DNA of 64,000 nt from DATDAW01 sp036525185 (GTDB lineage Bacteria > Verrucomicrobiota > Verrucomicrobiia > Chthoniobacterales > DASVRZ01): positions 1-64,000 of the forward strand of contig DATDAW010000015.1 of assembly GCA_036525185.1 (NCBI GenBank). Reading direction: 5' to 3'. The position numbers and the translations under genes are program-made. The notes under the pieces are model-generated. The model did no database searches. It had not been told where the DNA came from and was given only the letters and a program-made list of their open reading frames with translations. Positions 33,899 through 41,227 of this stretch are shown here, piece by piece (positions within the stretch are counted from its first letter, which is position 1; every line of letters starts with the position of its first letter).

Positions 33899-34531
33899 TC
33901 AGGCCTGCTGCCGGAGTCTTTGGTAGTCTTCCGGCGTGTCCATGTCCGTTACGACCCCATTGTCGGTGCAAGGGAGAAATGCGCGGAGTTCCGCGTGATC
34001 CCGGATGAATGTGCGGAGATCCGGCTCGGTTGCCGTAGCGAGATGAAGAAAAATCGATCGTGGCAGGAAAACGGGATGACCGCGGCGATCGCCAAATTGA
34101 GGCTGGCAGATCTTGTTGGGGTGTTCGCGGGAAAAACTGTTGAGGGAAACGAGAGTGACGGCGGAAATGTGCGGTTGATCGACCAGCGCCACAGCGAAAC
34201 GATTGAGGGATGGATTCCAATCCGGCCAGCCGGCGGCAGCGGCCAGGGAAGACATCATACCGGCTTTGGCAGCGTTCGGGTTGGGGATGCGGTTAGGCAG
34301 GGTGAGGCGACTGAGCTCTGCTGCAATGGCGGCGTTGGCAGGATCGAAAACGACGGCGATTTGGGTCGCGCCGACAGACGTCCAGATGTCCAAAAGGTGT
34401 TGAAGAATGTTGGATTTTCTCCAGGGAAGAAGCGCTTTTGGTGAACCCATCCGCCGCGATGCGCCGGCGGAGAGGATGATTACAGCGAAGGCGTCGCCCA
34501 CGTCTCTGGTCCTGCTCTTTAACTTGCTCAT
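33899..34531 (-). CDS. MocA-like molybdenum cofactor nucleotidyltransferase
   Basis: 210-residue NTP-transferase. The N-terminal motif ILSAGASRRMGSPKALLPW (about 19-37) is the MobA/MocA signature; NAAKAGMMSSLAAA, VDQPHIS and GHPVFLPR (GxPxxF-type motif) follow, as in CTP:molybdopterin cytidylyltransferase MocA. MocA makes the MCD cofactor used by xanthine-dehydrogenase-family enzymes, matching the flanking genes. It converges with the deaminase gene. Its 5' end (first seven codons) lies within word-repeat element F. Confidence 0.88.
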   Translation of the reverse strand: MSKLKSRTRDVGDAFAVIILSAGASRRMGSPKALLPWRKSNILQHLLDIWTSVGATQIAVVFDPANAAIAAELSRLTLPNRIPNPNAAKAGMMSSLAAAAGWPDWNPSLNRFAVALVDQPHISAVTLVSLNSFSREHPNKICQPQFGDRRGHPVFLPRSIFLHLATATEPDLRTFIRDHAELRAFLPCTDNGVVTDMDTPEDYQRLRQQA

Positions 34532-34588
34532 ACACGGTTTGGCGCGGAGGAAGAGAAAAGGAATGTAGGTTAAAGTTAAAGAGTAGGA
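34510..34588. repeat. Word-repeat inverted element F (GTTAAAG words), mocA upstream region
   Basis: TCCTGCTCTTTAACT (34510-34524) pairs with AGTTAAAGAGTAGGA (34574-34588) with a single mismatch. The right arm belongs to a run of GTTAAAG/TTAAAG words (34569-34609). The left arm lies inside the first codons of the mocA-like gene, the right arm in its upstream spacer, so the start region can fold into a hairpin on the mRNA. Confidence 0.65.
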
Positions 34589-34604
34589 TTAAAGGGAAAA
34601 AGAG

Positions 34605-35531
34605 TTAACGAAGGTTCCAAAATAGTGCGATCTCTGCGGCGTAGAGTGTAAGGAGCAGTCCGACGCCGGCGGGGGTGATCCACTTCGGGGAATCCTCGCG
34701 CAAAAATAGCCACCAGCCGAATGCTCGAATGAACAGCGGCATGGCGACGTAACCGACGAGCCCGGCGCTAAGAATGTTCGCGATAAACATACCGGGTGAT
34801 TTGGCTAAATATTTGGCGAAGACCGGTCCGAGCACCCATGTCTCAATCATGACGATCGGGAATAGTCCGAGTACGACAAGAGCCGTGGTTTTCCAATTTG
34901 GGGCGGGCTGGGTCGAGGGTGGGGGAGCGGGGATCCAGCTTGGAAAGGCCGTGGCCAGTCGGTGACGCGACGCGCTGACAACGAATGCCTGCATCTCGCG
35001 CAGAAGCTGGCGACGTTCGGAGGATCGCAGCCAATTTTCCAAATTCTCCTGCGTATCGAAACGGAGCAACGTCGTCCATTCGCGTTGTCCGGCAAAGGGT
35101 GGTTGACTGGTGACACCGAGATAGCCGGGATATTTGGACTGGGCACGATGGATTCGGGCGGACCAGTCGCGGAACGCCATTTCGGCGCCAGACTGGATCT
35201 TGGCAAAGAGAACTTCCGTTACGCCGCCTTCGGCAGGATGTTCGCGAGTGATCTTGAAGATTGGCCCGGATTCAAGGATCGGACCAATTTCGTCGAGGAG
35301 CGCGCTTCGTTCCGGAGATTCGAGCCAGGCATCCAGTTGATGGGCATCTTCGAAAACGAGGCGCATCGACCAGATATTGCTACCAGCAGGCGGCGGAATG
35401 ACGACGTTGCCGAGTTTTCCGGCGAAGAGATGAAGCGCGGCGTCGTAGCGTCCCAGCCAACGCTTAAACTCGGCGTTCTGGCCGCGTTTGACGCGCAGGG
35501 TGCCATGGAAGACGGCGTGGTGTGAGCTCAT
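34605..35531 (-). CDS. Double ABM-domain membrane protein
   Basis: 308 residues. Two ferredoxin-like antibiotic-biosynthesis-monooxygenase (ABM) modules in tandem (about 1-95 and 96-190, the second containing YPGYLGVTSQPP) are followed by a Pro-rich linker (PAPPPSTQPAP) and three transmembrane helices. ATG at 35531 (MSSHHAVFHG) gives a normal ABM start. Such ABM-plus-membrane proteins are known in several phyla without proven activity. It lies between mocA and the Mo subunit gene, divergent from the latter. Confidence 0.82.
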   Translation of the reverse strand: MSSHHAVFHGTLRVKRGQNAEFKRWLGRYDAALHLFAGKLGNVVIPPPAGSNIWSMRLVFEDAHQLDAWLESPERSALLDEIGPILESGPIFKITREHPAEGGVTEVLFAKIQSGAEMAFRDWSARIHRAQSKYPGYLGVTSQPPFAGQREWTTLLRFDTQENLENWLRSSERRQLLREMQAFVVSASRHRLATAFPSWIPAPPPSTQPAPNWKTTALVVLGLFPIVMIETWVLGPVFAKYLAKSPGMFIANILSAGLVGYVAMPLFIRAFGWWLFLREDSPKWITPAGVGLLLTLYAAEIALFWNLR

Positions 35532-35688
35532 CGCGCAACGGGCTTTAGCCTGCCGGGACGGAGGTTTCAACTCGCGCATGCGGTGTTTTGCGCATGCAGA
35601 AAGGGACTTACAAGGGGCGCTTCGGCAAAAAATGATTGCTGGAACCGTTCAAAACCCTATTTCTGAAATGGACAACTGAATAGGGCTT

Positions 35689-38412
35689 ATGAATTGCATC
35701 GTTAATGGGAACTCTCTCACTGCGGATCCGCGTCCCGGACAATGTCTTCGGACATTTTTGCGGGATCAGGGCTGGTTTGGAGTGAGAAAGGGATGCGATG
35801 CGGGGGATTGCGGTGCCTGTACGGTATGGGTGGATGGCGAACCCGTGCACAGTTGCCTTTATCCGGCGTTCCGGGCTGCGGGACGTGACGTGACTACCAT
35901 CGAGGGCCTGGCAGAGGGCGGCGAGTTACACCCGATGCAGAAGCAATTTCTGGCGGCACAGGGCTTCCAATGCGGTTTCTGCACATCTGGAATGATCATG
36001 ACAGCGGCGAAATTGACCGAAGAACAAAAAGCCGATTTGCCGCGTTCTTTGAAAGGGAATCTGTGCCGGTGCACGGGTTATCGTGCCGTGGAGGACGCAA
36101 TATGCGGGCGAGTGGAAGTGACGCAGGATTGCCCTGGGTTGAGTGCTGGCATGAATCTACAAAATCCGCTGGCTGAGTCGATGGTGACCGGCCAGGCGCA
36201 TTATACGGCGGACGTGCACATGGACGGGATGCTGCATTTGAAAGTGCTCCGCTCGCCCCATGCGCATGCCATCATCAAATCAATCGACAAGACCAAAGCG
36301 GTTGCGATCCCGGGGGTAAAACTCGTGCTCACCTGGGAGGACGTCCCCCGGAGATTGTTCACGACGGCGACGCATGATGATTACCACGTCGACCCGGACG
36401 ATACGTACATTCTGGATAACGTGGTTCGTTTTGCGGGCCAGCGCATTGCAGCGGTTATCGCCGAATCCGAGAGTGCCGCGGAAGAAGGCTGCCGGGCTCT
36501 GGATGTTGAATACGAAGTTTTGCCAGCGGTTTTCGATCCTGAGGAAGCGATGGTCGAAGGCGCGCCGATTTTGCACGCTGGCAAAAACGCCGTGTCTCGT
36601 ATCTCGCATCCGGAGAGGAATATCCTGCGCGAATTCCACGGCGAGAATGGAGACACGGAGGCCGGTTTTGCCGCTGCGGATGTTGTTTATGAAGGCGACT
36701 TCGAGACGCCCCGCCAGCAGCATGCGCATCTAGAGACGCATACGACGCTCACGTATCTCGATGCCGATGGCCGGTTGCATTGCCGGACGAGCAGCCAGAC
36801 GCCGTCGCTGACGAAGGCTAAGCTGGTGTATTTGTTTGGGCTGTATCCGGAGGCGGTGCATGTCTATACGGAGCGCGTTGGCGGTGGCTTCGGCGCGAAA
36901 CAGGAAGTTCTGAGCGAGGACTTGTGCGCGGCAGCGACGCTTGCTCTCGGAAAACCCGTGAAGTGGGAGTTCACGCGAACGGAGGAATTTATCGGAACGG
37001 TCACGCGACATCCATTCAAGATGCGCATCAAGCTCGGCGCGACAAAAGATGGCACGCTTACGGCGATGTATATGCGGGTTGTTTCAAATACCGGCGCTTA
37101 CGGCAACCATGGCGGTGAAGTGCTCGGCCATTCGTTGAATGAATCGCTGGCAGTCTATCGCTGTCCCAACAAAAAAGCGGACGCATTTGCCGTTTACACG
37201 AATTGCATCCCAGCCGGAGCGTTTCGCGGATATGGTATGACGCAAACGGCTTTCGGGGTGGAGAGCGCGATCGATGAACTCGCCCGTAAACTCGGTATCG
37301 ACGCGGTGGTTTTTCGCCGGAAAAATATGATCCGCGAAAATGACACGCTGCTGAGCGTTTGGGGTGCTCCCAGTGACATTTCGATTGGCAGCTACGGACT
37401 TGCTGAATGCGTCGATGTGACGGAGGCGGCGCTCGCGAGCGGCCGTGGAGAATCAAAACCCGAAGGGGCCGAATGGCTGGAAGGTAAGGGAATGGCTATT
37501 TCCATGCTCGACTGCGGTCCACCGACGGAACATCGGTCCGAGGCGCGGATCGATTTGATGCCGGCAGGCGATTATCTGTTGGCTATCGGCTCGGCCGAAT
37601 TCGGGAATGGAACGATTACCACACAGCTGCAAATCGCGGCGACGGTGCTCGGTTGCGGTGTGAATCGCATTCGAATCGTCAATGCTGATACCGACAAAGC
37701 TCCTTATGATACAGGCACTTACGCCAGCACGGGAACAATCATCGGTGGTGCGGCGGTCCAAAATTCGGCAAAGGTTTTGCGGGAGCAACTCGTCGGATTG
37801 GCGAGCCGTTATTCGGGTGTGCCGCTGGAAATCTGTAAAATCGGGGACGGCGTGGTTCACACGGGTGACAGCTCAATCTCACTGAGTGAACTCCATGCCC
37901 GCGCTACCAGGGACGGTATCAAGGTCAACGCTGTCCGTCGTGCGTACGCTGCGCCTCGTTCGGTTTCGTTTAACGTCCACGGATTCCGCGTCGCCGTGAA
38001 CAAAATCACGGGCGAAATCCGAATCCTTCAAAGCGTGCAAGCAGCTGATGCCGGCGTGGTCATCAATCCCATGCAATGCCGCGGTCAGATCGAGGGGGGC
38101 GTCGCACAGGGCCTCGGCTGGGCGCTTTACGAGCGGATGGTCATGGACGCCACCGGCAACCTGGTGAATCCAGCGTTTCGTAACTACCGCATTCCGGCCT
38201 TCGCCGATGTCCCAAAAACGGAAGTGTATTTTGCGCACACAGTCGACAAGATCGGTCCCATGGGCGCGAAGGCTATGAGCGAAAGCCCAGTCAATCCGGT
38301 CGCTCCGGCACTCACCAACGCCGTCGCTAATGCGACCGGTGTCCGTTTTGCTGTATTGCCCCTGGCGCCGCAGCTCATTTTCGAGCAGCTAAACCACCAT
38401 CAGGTGGCATAG
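35689..38412 (+). CDS. Fused [2Fe-2S]/molybdopterin subunit, xanthine-dehydrogenase family
   Basis: 907-residue fusion. Residues 1-80 hold a plant-type ferredoxin (Cys pattern in KGCDAGDCGACTVWVDG with a later HSC), about 80-145 the second [2Fe-2S] domain (CGFCTSGM and CRCTGY), then the Mo-binding hydroxylase from about 155, with GGGFGAKQE, GAFRGYGMTQ and GAKAMSESPVNPVAPAL carrying the catalytic Glu. The FAD domain is a separate gene (31517), giving an unusual FeS-Mo + FAD split. Xanthine or hypoxanthine is the likeliest substrate from context; other N-heterocycles cannot be excluded. Confidence 0.91.
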   Translation: MNCIVNGNSLTADPRPGQCLRTFLRDQGWFGVRKGCDAGDCGACTVWVDGEPVHSCLYPAFRAAGRDVTTIEGLAEGGELHPMQKQFLAAQGFQCGFCTSGMIMTAAKLTEEQKADLPRSLKGNLCRCTGYRAVEDAICGRVEVTQDCPGLSAGMNLQNPLAESMVTGQAHYTADVHMDGMLHLKVLRSPHAHAIIKSIDKTKAVAIPGVKLVLTWEDVPRRLFTTATHDDYHVDPDDTYILDNVVRFAGQRIAAVIAESESAAEEGCRALDVEYEVLPAVFDPEEAMVEGAPILHAGKNAVSRISHPERNILREFHGENGDTEAGFAAADVVYEGDFETPRQQHAHLETHTTLTYLDADGRLHCRTSSQTPSLTKAKLVYLFGLYPEAVHVYTERVGGGFGAKQEVLSEDLCAAATLALGKPVKWEFTRTEEFIGTVTRHPFKMRIKLGATKDGTLTAMYMRVVSNTGAYGNHGGEVLGHSLNESLAVYRCPNKKADAFAVYTNCIPAGAFRGYGMTQTAFGVESAIDELARKLGIDAVVFRRKNMIRENDTLLSVWGAPSDISIGSYGLAECVDVTEAALASGRGESKPEGAEWLEGKGMAISMLDCGPPTEHRSEARIDLMPAGDYLLAIGSAEFGNGTITTQLQIAATVLGCGVNRIRIVNADTDKAPYDTGTYASTGTIIGGAAVQNSAKVLREQLVGLASRYSGVPLEICKIGDGVVHTGDSSISLSELHARATRDGIKVNAVRRAYAAPRSVSFNVHGFRVAVNKITGEIRILQSVQAADAGVVINPMQCRGQIEGGVAQGLGWALYERMVMDATGNLVNPAFRNYRIPAFADVPKTEVYFAHTVDKIGPMGAKAMSESPVNPVAPALTNAVANATGVRFAVLPLAPQLIFEQLNHHQVA

Positions 38413-38474
38413 GCCGCAGGCTGCATCGCCGCATTCGAATTGTCTTCCGCAACCAGGTTTGGTATTCTGGCGGC

Positions 38475-38690
38475 ATGCCAACACGCGTTTCAGAAAGCGC
38501 GACGGTCAGCCGCGAACTCATGACGGCTGAGGATTTTCTGGAGTGGCTGGAGCCGGGGACTCATGCGGACTTAATCGATGGAGAGATTTTTATGCATTCC
38601 CGTCTCTTTTTCGCACGCACGCCTCGTCAATTTCCTCGACCGTCTTTTGTCCCTATGGCTGGAGCAGCAACAATTTGTTGGCGAATCACA
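38475..38690 (+). pseudogene. Uma2 (DUF820) family endonuclease relic, frameshifted and truncated
   Basis: ATG 38475 opens a Uma2 N terminus (MTAEDFLEWLEPGTHADLID, then GEIFMHS). At about 38600 the match moves to the next frame and continues with PVSFSHARLVNFLDRLLSLW before fading near 38670-38690, so a one-base insertion or two-base loss broke the gene, and most of the roughly 190-residue family domain is gone. Uma2 proteins are PD-(D/E)XK-like and often present in many copies in Verrucomicrobiota and cyanobacteria. Confidence 0.78.
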
Positions 38691-38745
38691 CCGGCCCTCC
38701 GATAGCCATGACCGCCGGCAACGTCTTCGCAATGGCGTAGCGATT

Positions 38746-39219
38746 ATGAAACCGCATCTTGCCCTTTGTTTCCTGTTCAGCGGCTGCCTCCAGACAATCC
38801 GAGCGGGTGAGGCCTTGCCATTAGTCAAATTACATTTTCAAAACAAACAGGTCGTGCTGATTGAACCTGGTCAACAGCGAGCGAGCCGGCTAGCCATTCA
38901 GCTGTTGGAAACATCCAACTTTCATTCTGGCCCCGGCGACAAATATCACATGTTTACGCTTTCAGACACTCAGCGTAAGTATCGGCAAGTCGTTGCAGGG
39001 AAGTTTCTCCTGGTTTCTTTTCCGGAACCGCGAAAGGTCACGACCATCGGCGGGGAGATTGTTGTAAGCGAGATTGTTCTGGGGCTGAATCGCGATGACT
39101 ATGCAATGGGCCTTTTCACGATCGACGCCACAGGTAGCGTGGTCGCTCACTCGAAGTATTCAGGCGTGCACTGCGTCGAGATACTAAAAACCGTGAAACA
39201 GTTTGCTAATAATGATTGA
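38746..39219 (+). CDS. Small putative exported lipoprotein, unknown
   Basis: 157 residues. The N terminus (MKPHLALCFLFSGCLQT) looks like a lipoprotein signal with Cys at 14, although a plain signal peptide is possible. The rest is a mixed alpha/beta domain with no recognised motif (FPEPRKVTTIGGEIVVSEIV, DDYAMGLFTIDATG). ATG at 38746 is preferred since upstream codons of this frame belong to the Uma2 relic. Function unknown. Confidence 0.62.
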   Translation: MKPHLALCFLFSGCLQTIRAGEALPLVKLHFQNKQVVLIEPGQQRASRLAIQLLETSNFHSGPGDKYHMFTLSDTQRKYRQVVAGKFLLVSFPEPRKVTTIGGEIVVSEIVLGLNRDDYAMGLFTIDATGSVVAHSKYSGVHCVEILKTVKQFANND

Positions 39220-39310
39220 ATCTGGTCTCATCGGACTAACATGCATCGACGATGTTAAGGGGCTTCAAATAAGGCCTCGGCAACTGGACAGCCGCTGCCT
39301 CCTTGTCATT

Positions 39311-39748
39311 CTACGTTTCCTCAACAACATCGCTTTGGCCGGAGCGATCGATCTCTTGATGAGCCGGGAAGTGAGTTTTCAACGCAATACCAATTTGTTC
39401 AATCGCCAGAAGCAGTCCTTCCGTCAGCCGGCTTTGCGCAAAATTTGTAGACATTTCGGCGACCAGATTCTTCCACCAATCGGCTGTTAGTTTTTGATAT
39501 AATTCTGTGCCGCCAATCACTGCGAGTTTCTGACTTTCGGGGGCAAGAAAAATAAGAACGGCGTTCTGAATCTCGGTTTTTCCCAGTGACAACTTGCGGA
39601 AAACCGAATGGGCTGCGACCTGAGGATCGGCTACTTTCTTATAGCTAATATATAAAACAATGTCGCCCGAACTTCCTTGCTCCGCATCCTGAATCGCTTT
39701 CACCAGGCGATTTTTCTCAATCTGGTTGATAAAATGGCGCGTTTTCAT
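39311..39748 (-). CDS. TPM-domain protein (short paralogue)
   Basis: 145-residue soluble TPM-fold domain (TIGR/Psb32-MOLO type): AIQDAEQGSSGDIVLYIS, KTEIQNAVLIFLAPESQKLAVIGG and TEGLLLAIEQIG align with the same elements of the long paralogue upstream. No signal peptide or membrane helix. The frame is open into the Gly-rich end of the upstream gene; ATG at 39748, 7 bases after that gene's stop, is the natural start. Third gene of the lemA-TPM-TPM operon. Confidence 0.85.
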   Translation of the reverse strand: MKTRHFINQIEKNRLVKAIQDAEQGSSGDIVLYISYKKVADPQVAAHSVFRKLSLGKTEIQNAVLIFLAPESQKLAVIGGTELYQKLTADWWKNLVAEMSTNFAQSRLTEGLLLAIEQIGIALKTHFPAHQEIDRSGQSDVVEET

Positions 39749-39755
39749 AGTTGTT

Positions 39756-40541
39756 TTACCAGCTTCCACCGGCACCGCCGCCCCCTGAATCTCCGCCACC
39801 CCCACTGAATCCTCCGCTGTCCCTGCCGCCGCCCCCGGAGCCTCCGCCAAATCCGCCGCCGGTTCCGATTGTCCATCCTCCCCCGTAGGTGCGATACCCT
39901 CGGTGGGTCACAACCACGCCTCTCATTCGATTGCGAATAGTTAGTAGAATTATGAGAATAACGAAAAAGAAGATAAGGCCGATGAGAAAATCGCCACTAT
40001 CGGAGGCAGATCCCTCTCGATCGTGCACCGTTTTTCCTGTTCCGACATATTCTCCTTTTGCGGCGGCCATGATGGATGCCACGCCTGCCTGAATACCTCC
40101 GGCATAGTCGTTCTGCCGAAAGCGCGGCACGATTTCCCTCTCGATGATCTGTTTGCACGTCGCGTCGGGCAACGCTCCTTCCAATCCGCGTCCGGTTGCA
40201 ATGAAAAGCTTGCGGTCTGCCGAAAAGACAAACAGCACCACCCCGTTATCCTTGCCCTTTTGCCCGATGCCCCAGGCGTGAAATACTTCCGTGGCATATT
40301 GGGCAACCTCCTGACCCTCGGGTAGGCGGGAAAAAATTGCCACGACGATCTGGTTAGATGTTTCCCGCTCGAAATTTGCCAGCCGTTGATTCAGCGCTTC
40401 GGATGTGGCGTCGTCCAAGAGCAGCGCTCGATCCGACACGTATCGCGTCGGTTTCGGTGGCAGGCTTGCCGCCGCCCAAGCCTCCGTCAACAGACCGCAA
40501 ACGAGCAGCGCAACGAGAAGCCTGCGAACGATCGCCCTCAT
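39756..40541 (-). CDS. TPM-domain membrane protein (YgcG-like)
   Basis: 261 residues: signal peptide (LLVALLVCGLLTEAWAA), TPM domain (about 30-150; VSDRALLLDDATSEALNQRL, NGVVLFVFSADRKLFIATG), a transmembrane helix (FLIGLIFFFVILIILL) near 185, and a Gly/Ser-rich tail ending GGGGAGGSW. This is the classical partner of LemA. It begins 3 bases after the lemA stop. Confidence 0.93.
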   Translation of the reverse strand: MRAIVRRLLVALLVCGLLTEAWAAASLPPKPTRYVSDRALLLDDATSEALNQRLANFERETSNQIVVAIFSRLPEGQEVAQYATEVFHAWGIGQKGKDNGVVLFVFSADRKLFIATGRGLEGALPDATCKQIIEREIVPRFRQNDYAGGIQAGVASIMAAAKGEYVGTGKTVHDREGSASDSGDFLIGLIFFFVILIILLTIRNRMRGVVVTHRGYRTYGGGWTIGTGGGFGGGSGGGGRDSGGFSGGGGDSGGGGAGGSW

Positions 40542-40544
40542 TTT

Positions 40545-41159
40545 CTATTTATTGCCAAAATCGAATTTTACCGATGGCGTAGCGTCGCTGCCGGGTTTTG
40601 CTTCAAAATAGGGGCGCGGAGCAAAACCGACCACTGCCGCATACAGCACCGTTGGGAATGTCTGGACCGCTGTGTTGTAAGCTCTCACCACCTCGTTGAA
40701 ACGGCCCCGCGCTGTTGCAATCCGGTTTTCCGTGCCTTCGAGCTGCGCCTGGAGGTTTTGGAAGTTTGCATTCGCTTTCAGCTCTGGATATCGCTCTGCT
40801 ACGACTAACAACCGCGACAACGCGGTCCCAAGTTGTCCCTGGGCCTGGTCGAATTGCTTGAGTTCCTCGACCGTTGCAGGCGCCTGGCCGGGTGTGATTT
40901 TCATTTGCCCCACGCTTGCCCGAGCCTGAACAACTGCTTCGAGAGTTGATTTTTCAAAATTTGCTGCACCGGAGACAGTCTGCACGAGGTTGGGAATTAA
41001 ATCGGCCCGTCGTTGGTATTGATTTTCCACCTCTGCCCATCCTGAGTCCACGCTCTGCTTGAGCCCGACCAATTTATTGTATCCCCCTACGCCCACAAGG
41101 AGCAAGATGCCGATGACAACTCCTGCAATAACAACGCAACCAAGACCGAGTTTTTTCAT
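40545..41159 (-). CDS. lemA: LemA family protein
   Basis: 204-residue membrane-anchored protein with one N-terminal helix (VVIAGVVIGILLLVGVGGY) and the helical LemA domain (SGWAEVENQYQRRADLIPNL is the family signature; RYPELKANANFQNLQ follows). ATG at 41159 is chosen over an in-frame GTG 18 bases upstream. First gene of the lemA-TPM-TPM operon. LemA/TPM pairs are common; their role in the envelope is not settled. Confidence 0.94.
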   Translation of the reverse strand: MKKLGLGCVVIAGVVIGILLLVGVGGYNKLVGLKQSVDSGWAEVENQYQRRADLIPNLVQTVSGAANFEKSTLEAVVQARASVGQMKITPGQAPATVEELKQFDQAQGQLGTALSRLLVVAERYPELKANANFQNLQAQLEGTENRIATARGRFNEVVRAYNTAVQTFPTVLYAAVVGFAPRPYFEAKPGSDATPSVKFDFGNK

Positions 41160-41227
41160 AAGGGTCGTTTTAATCACTTAGTACTGCTTTTAACAAGCTG
41201 CTAATAATCCCGGCTGAACCGAGGCCA

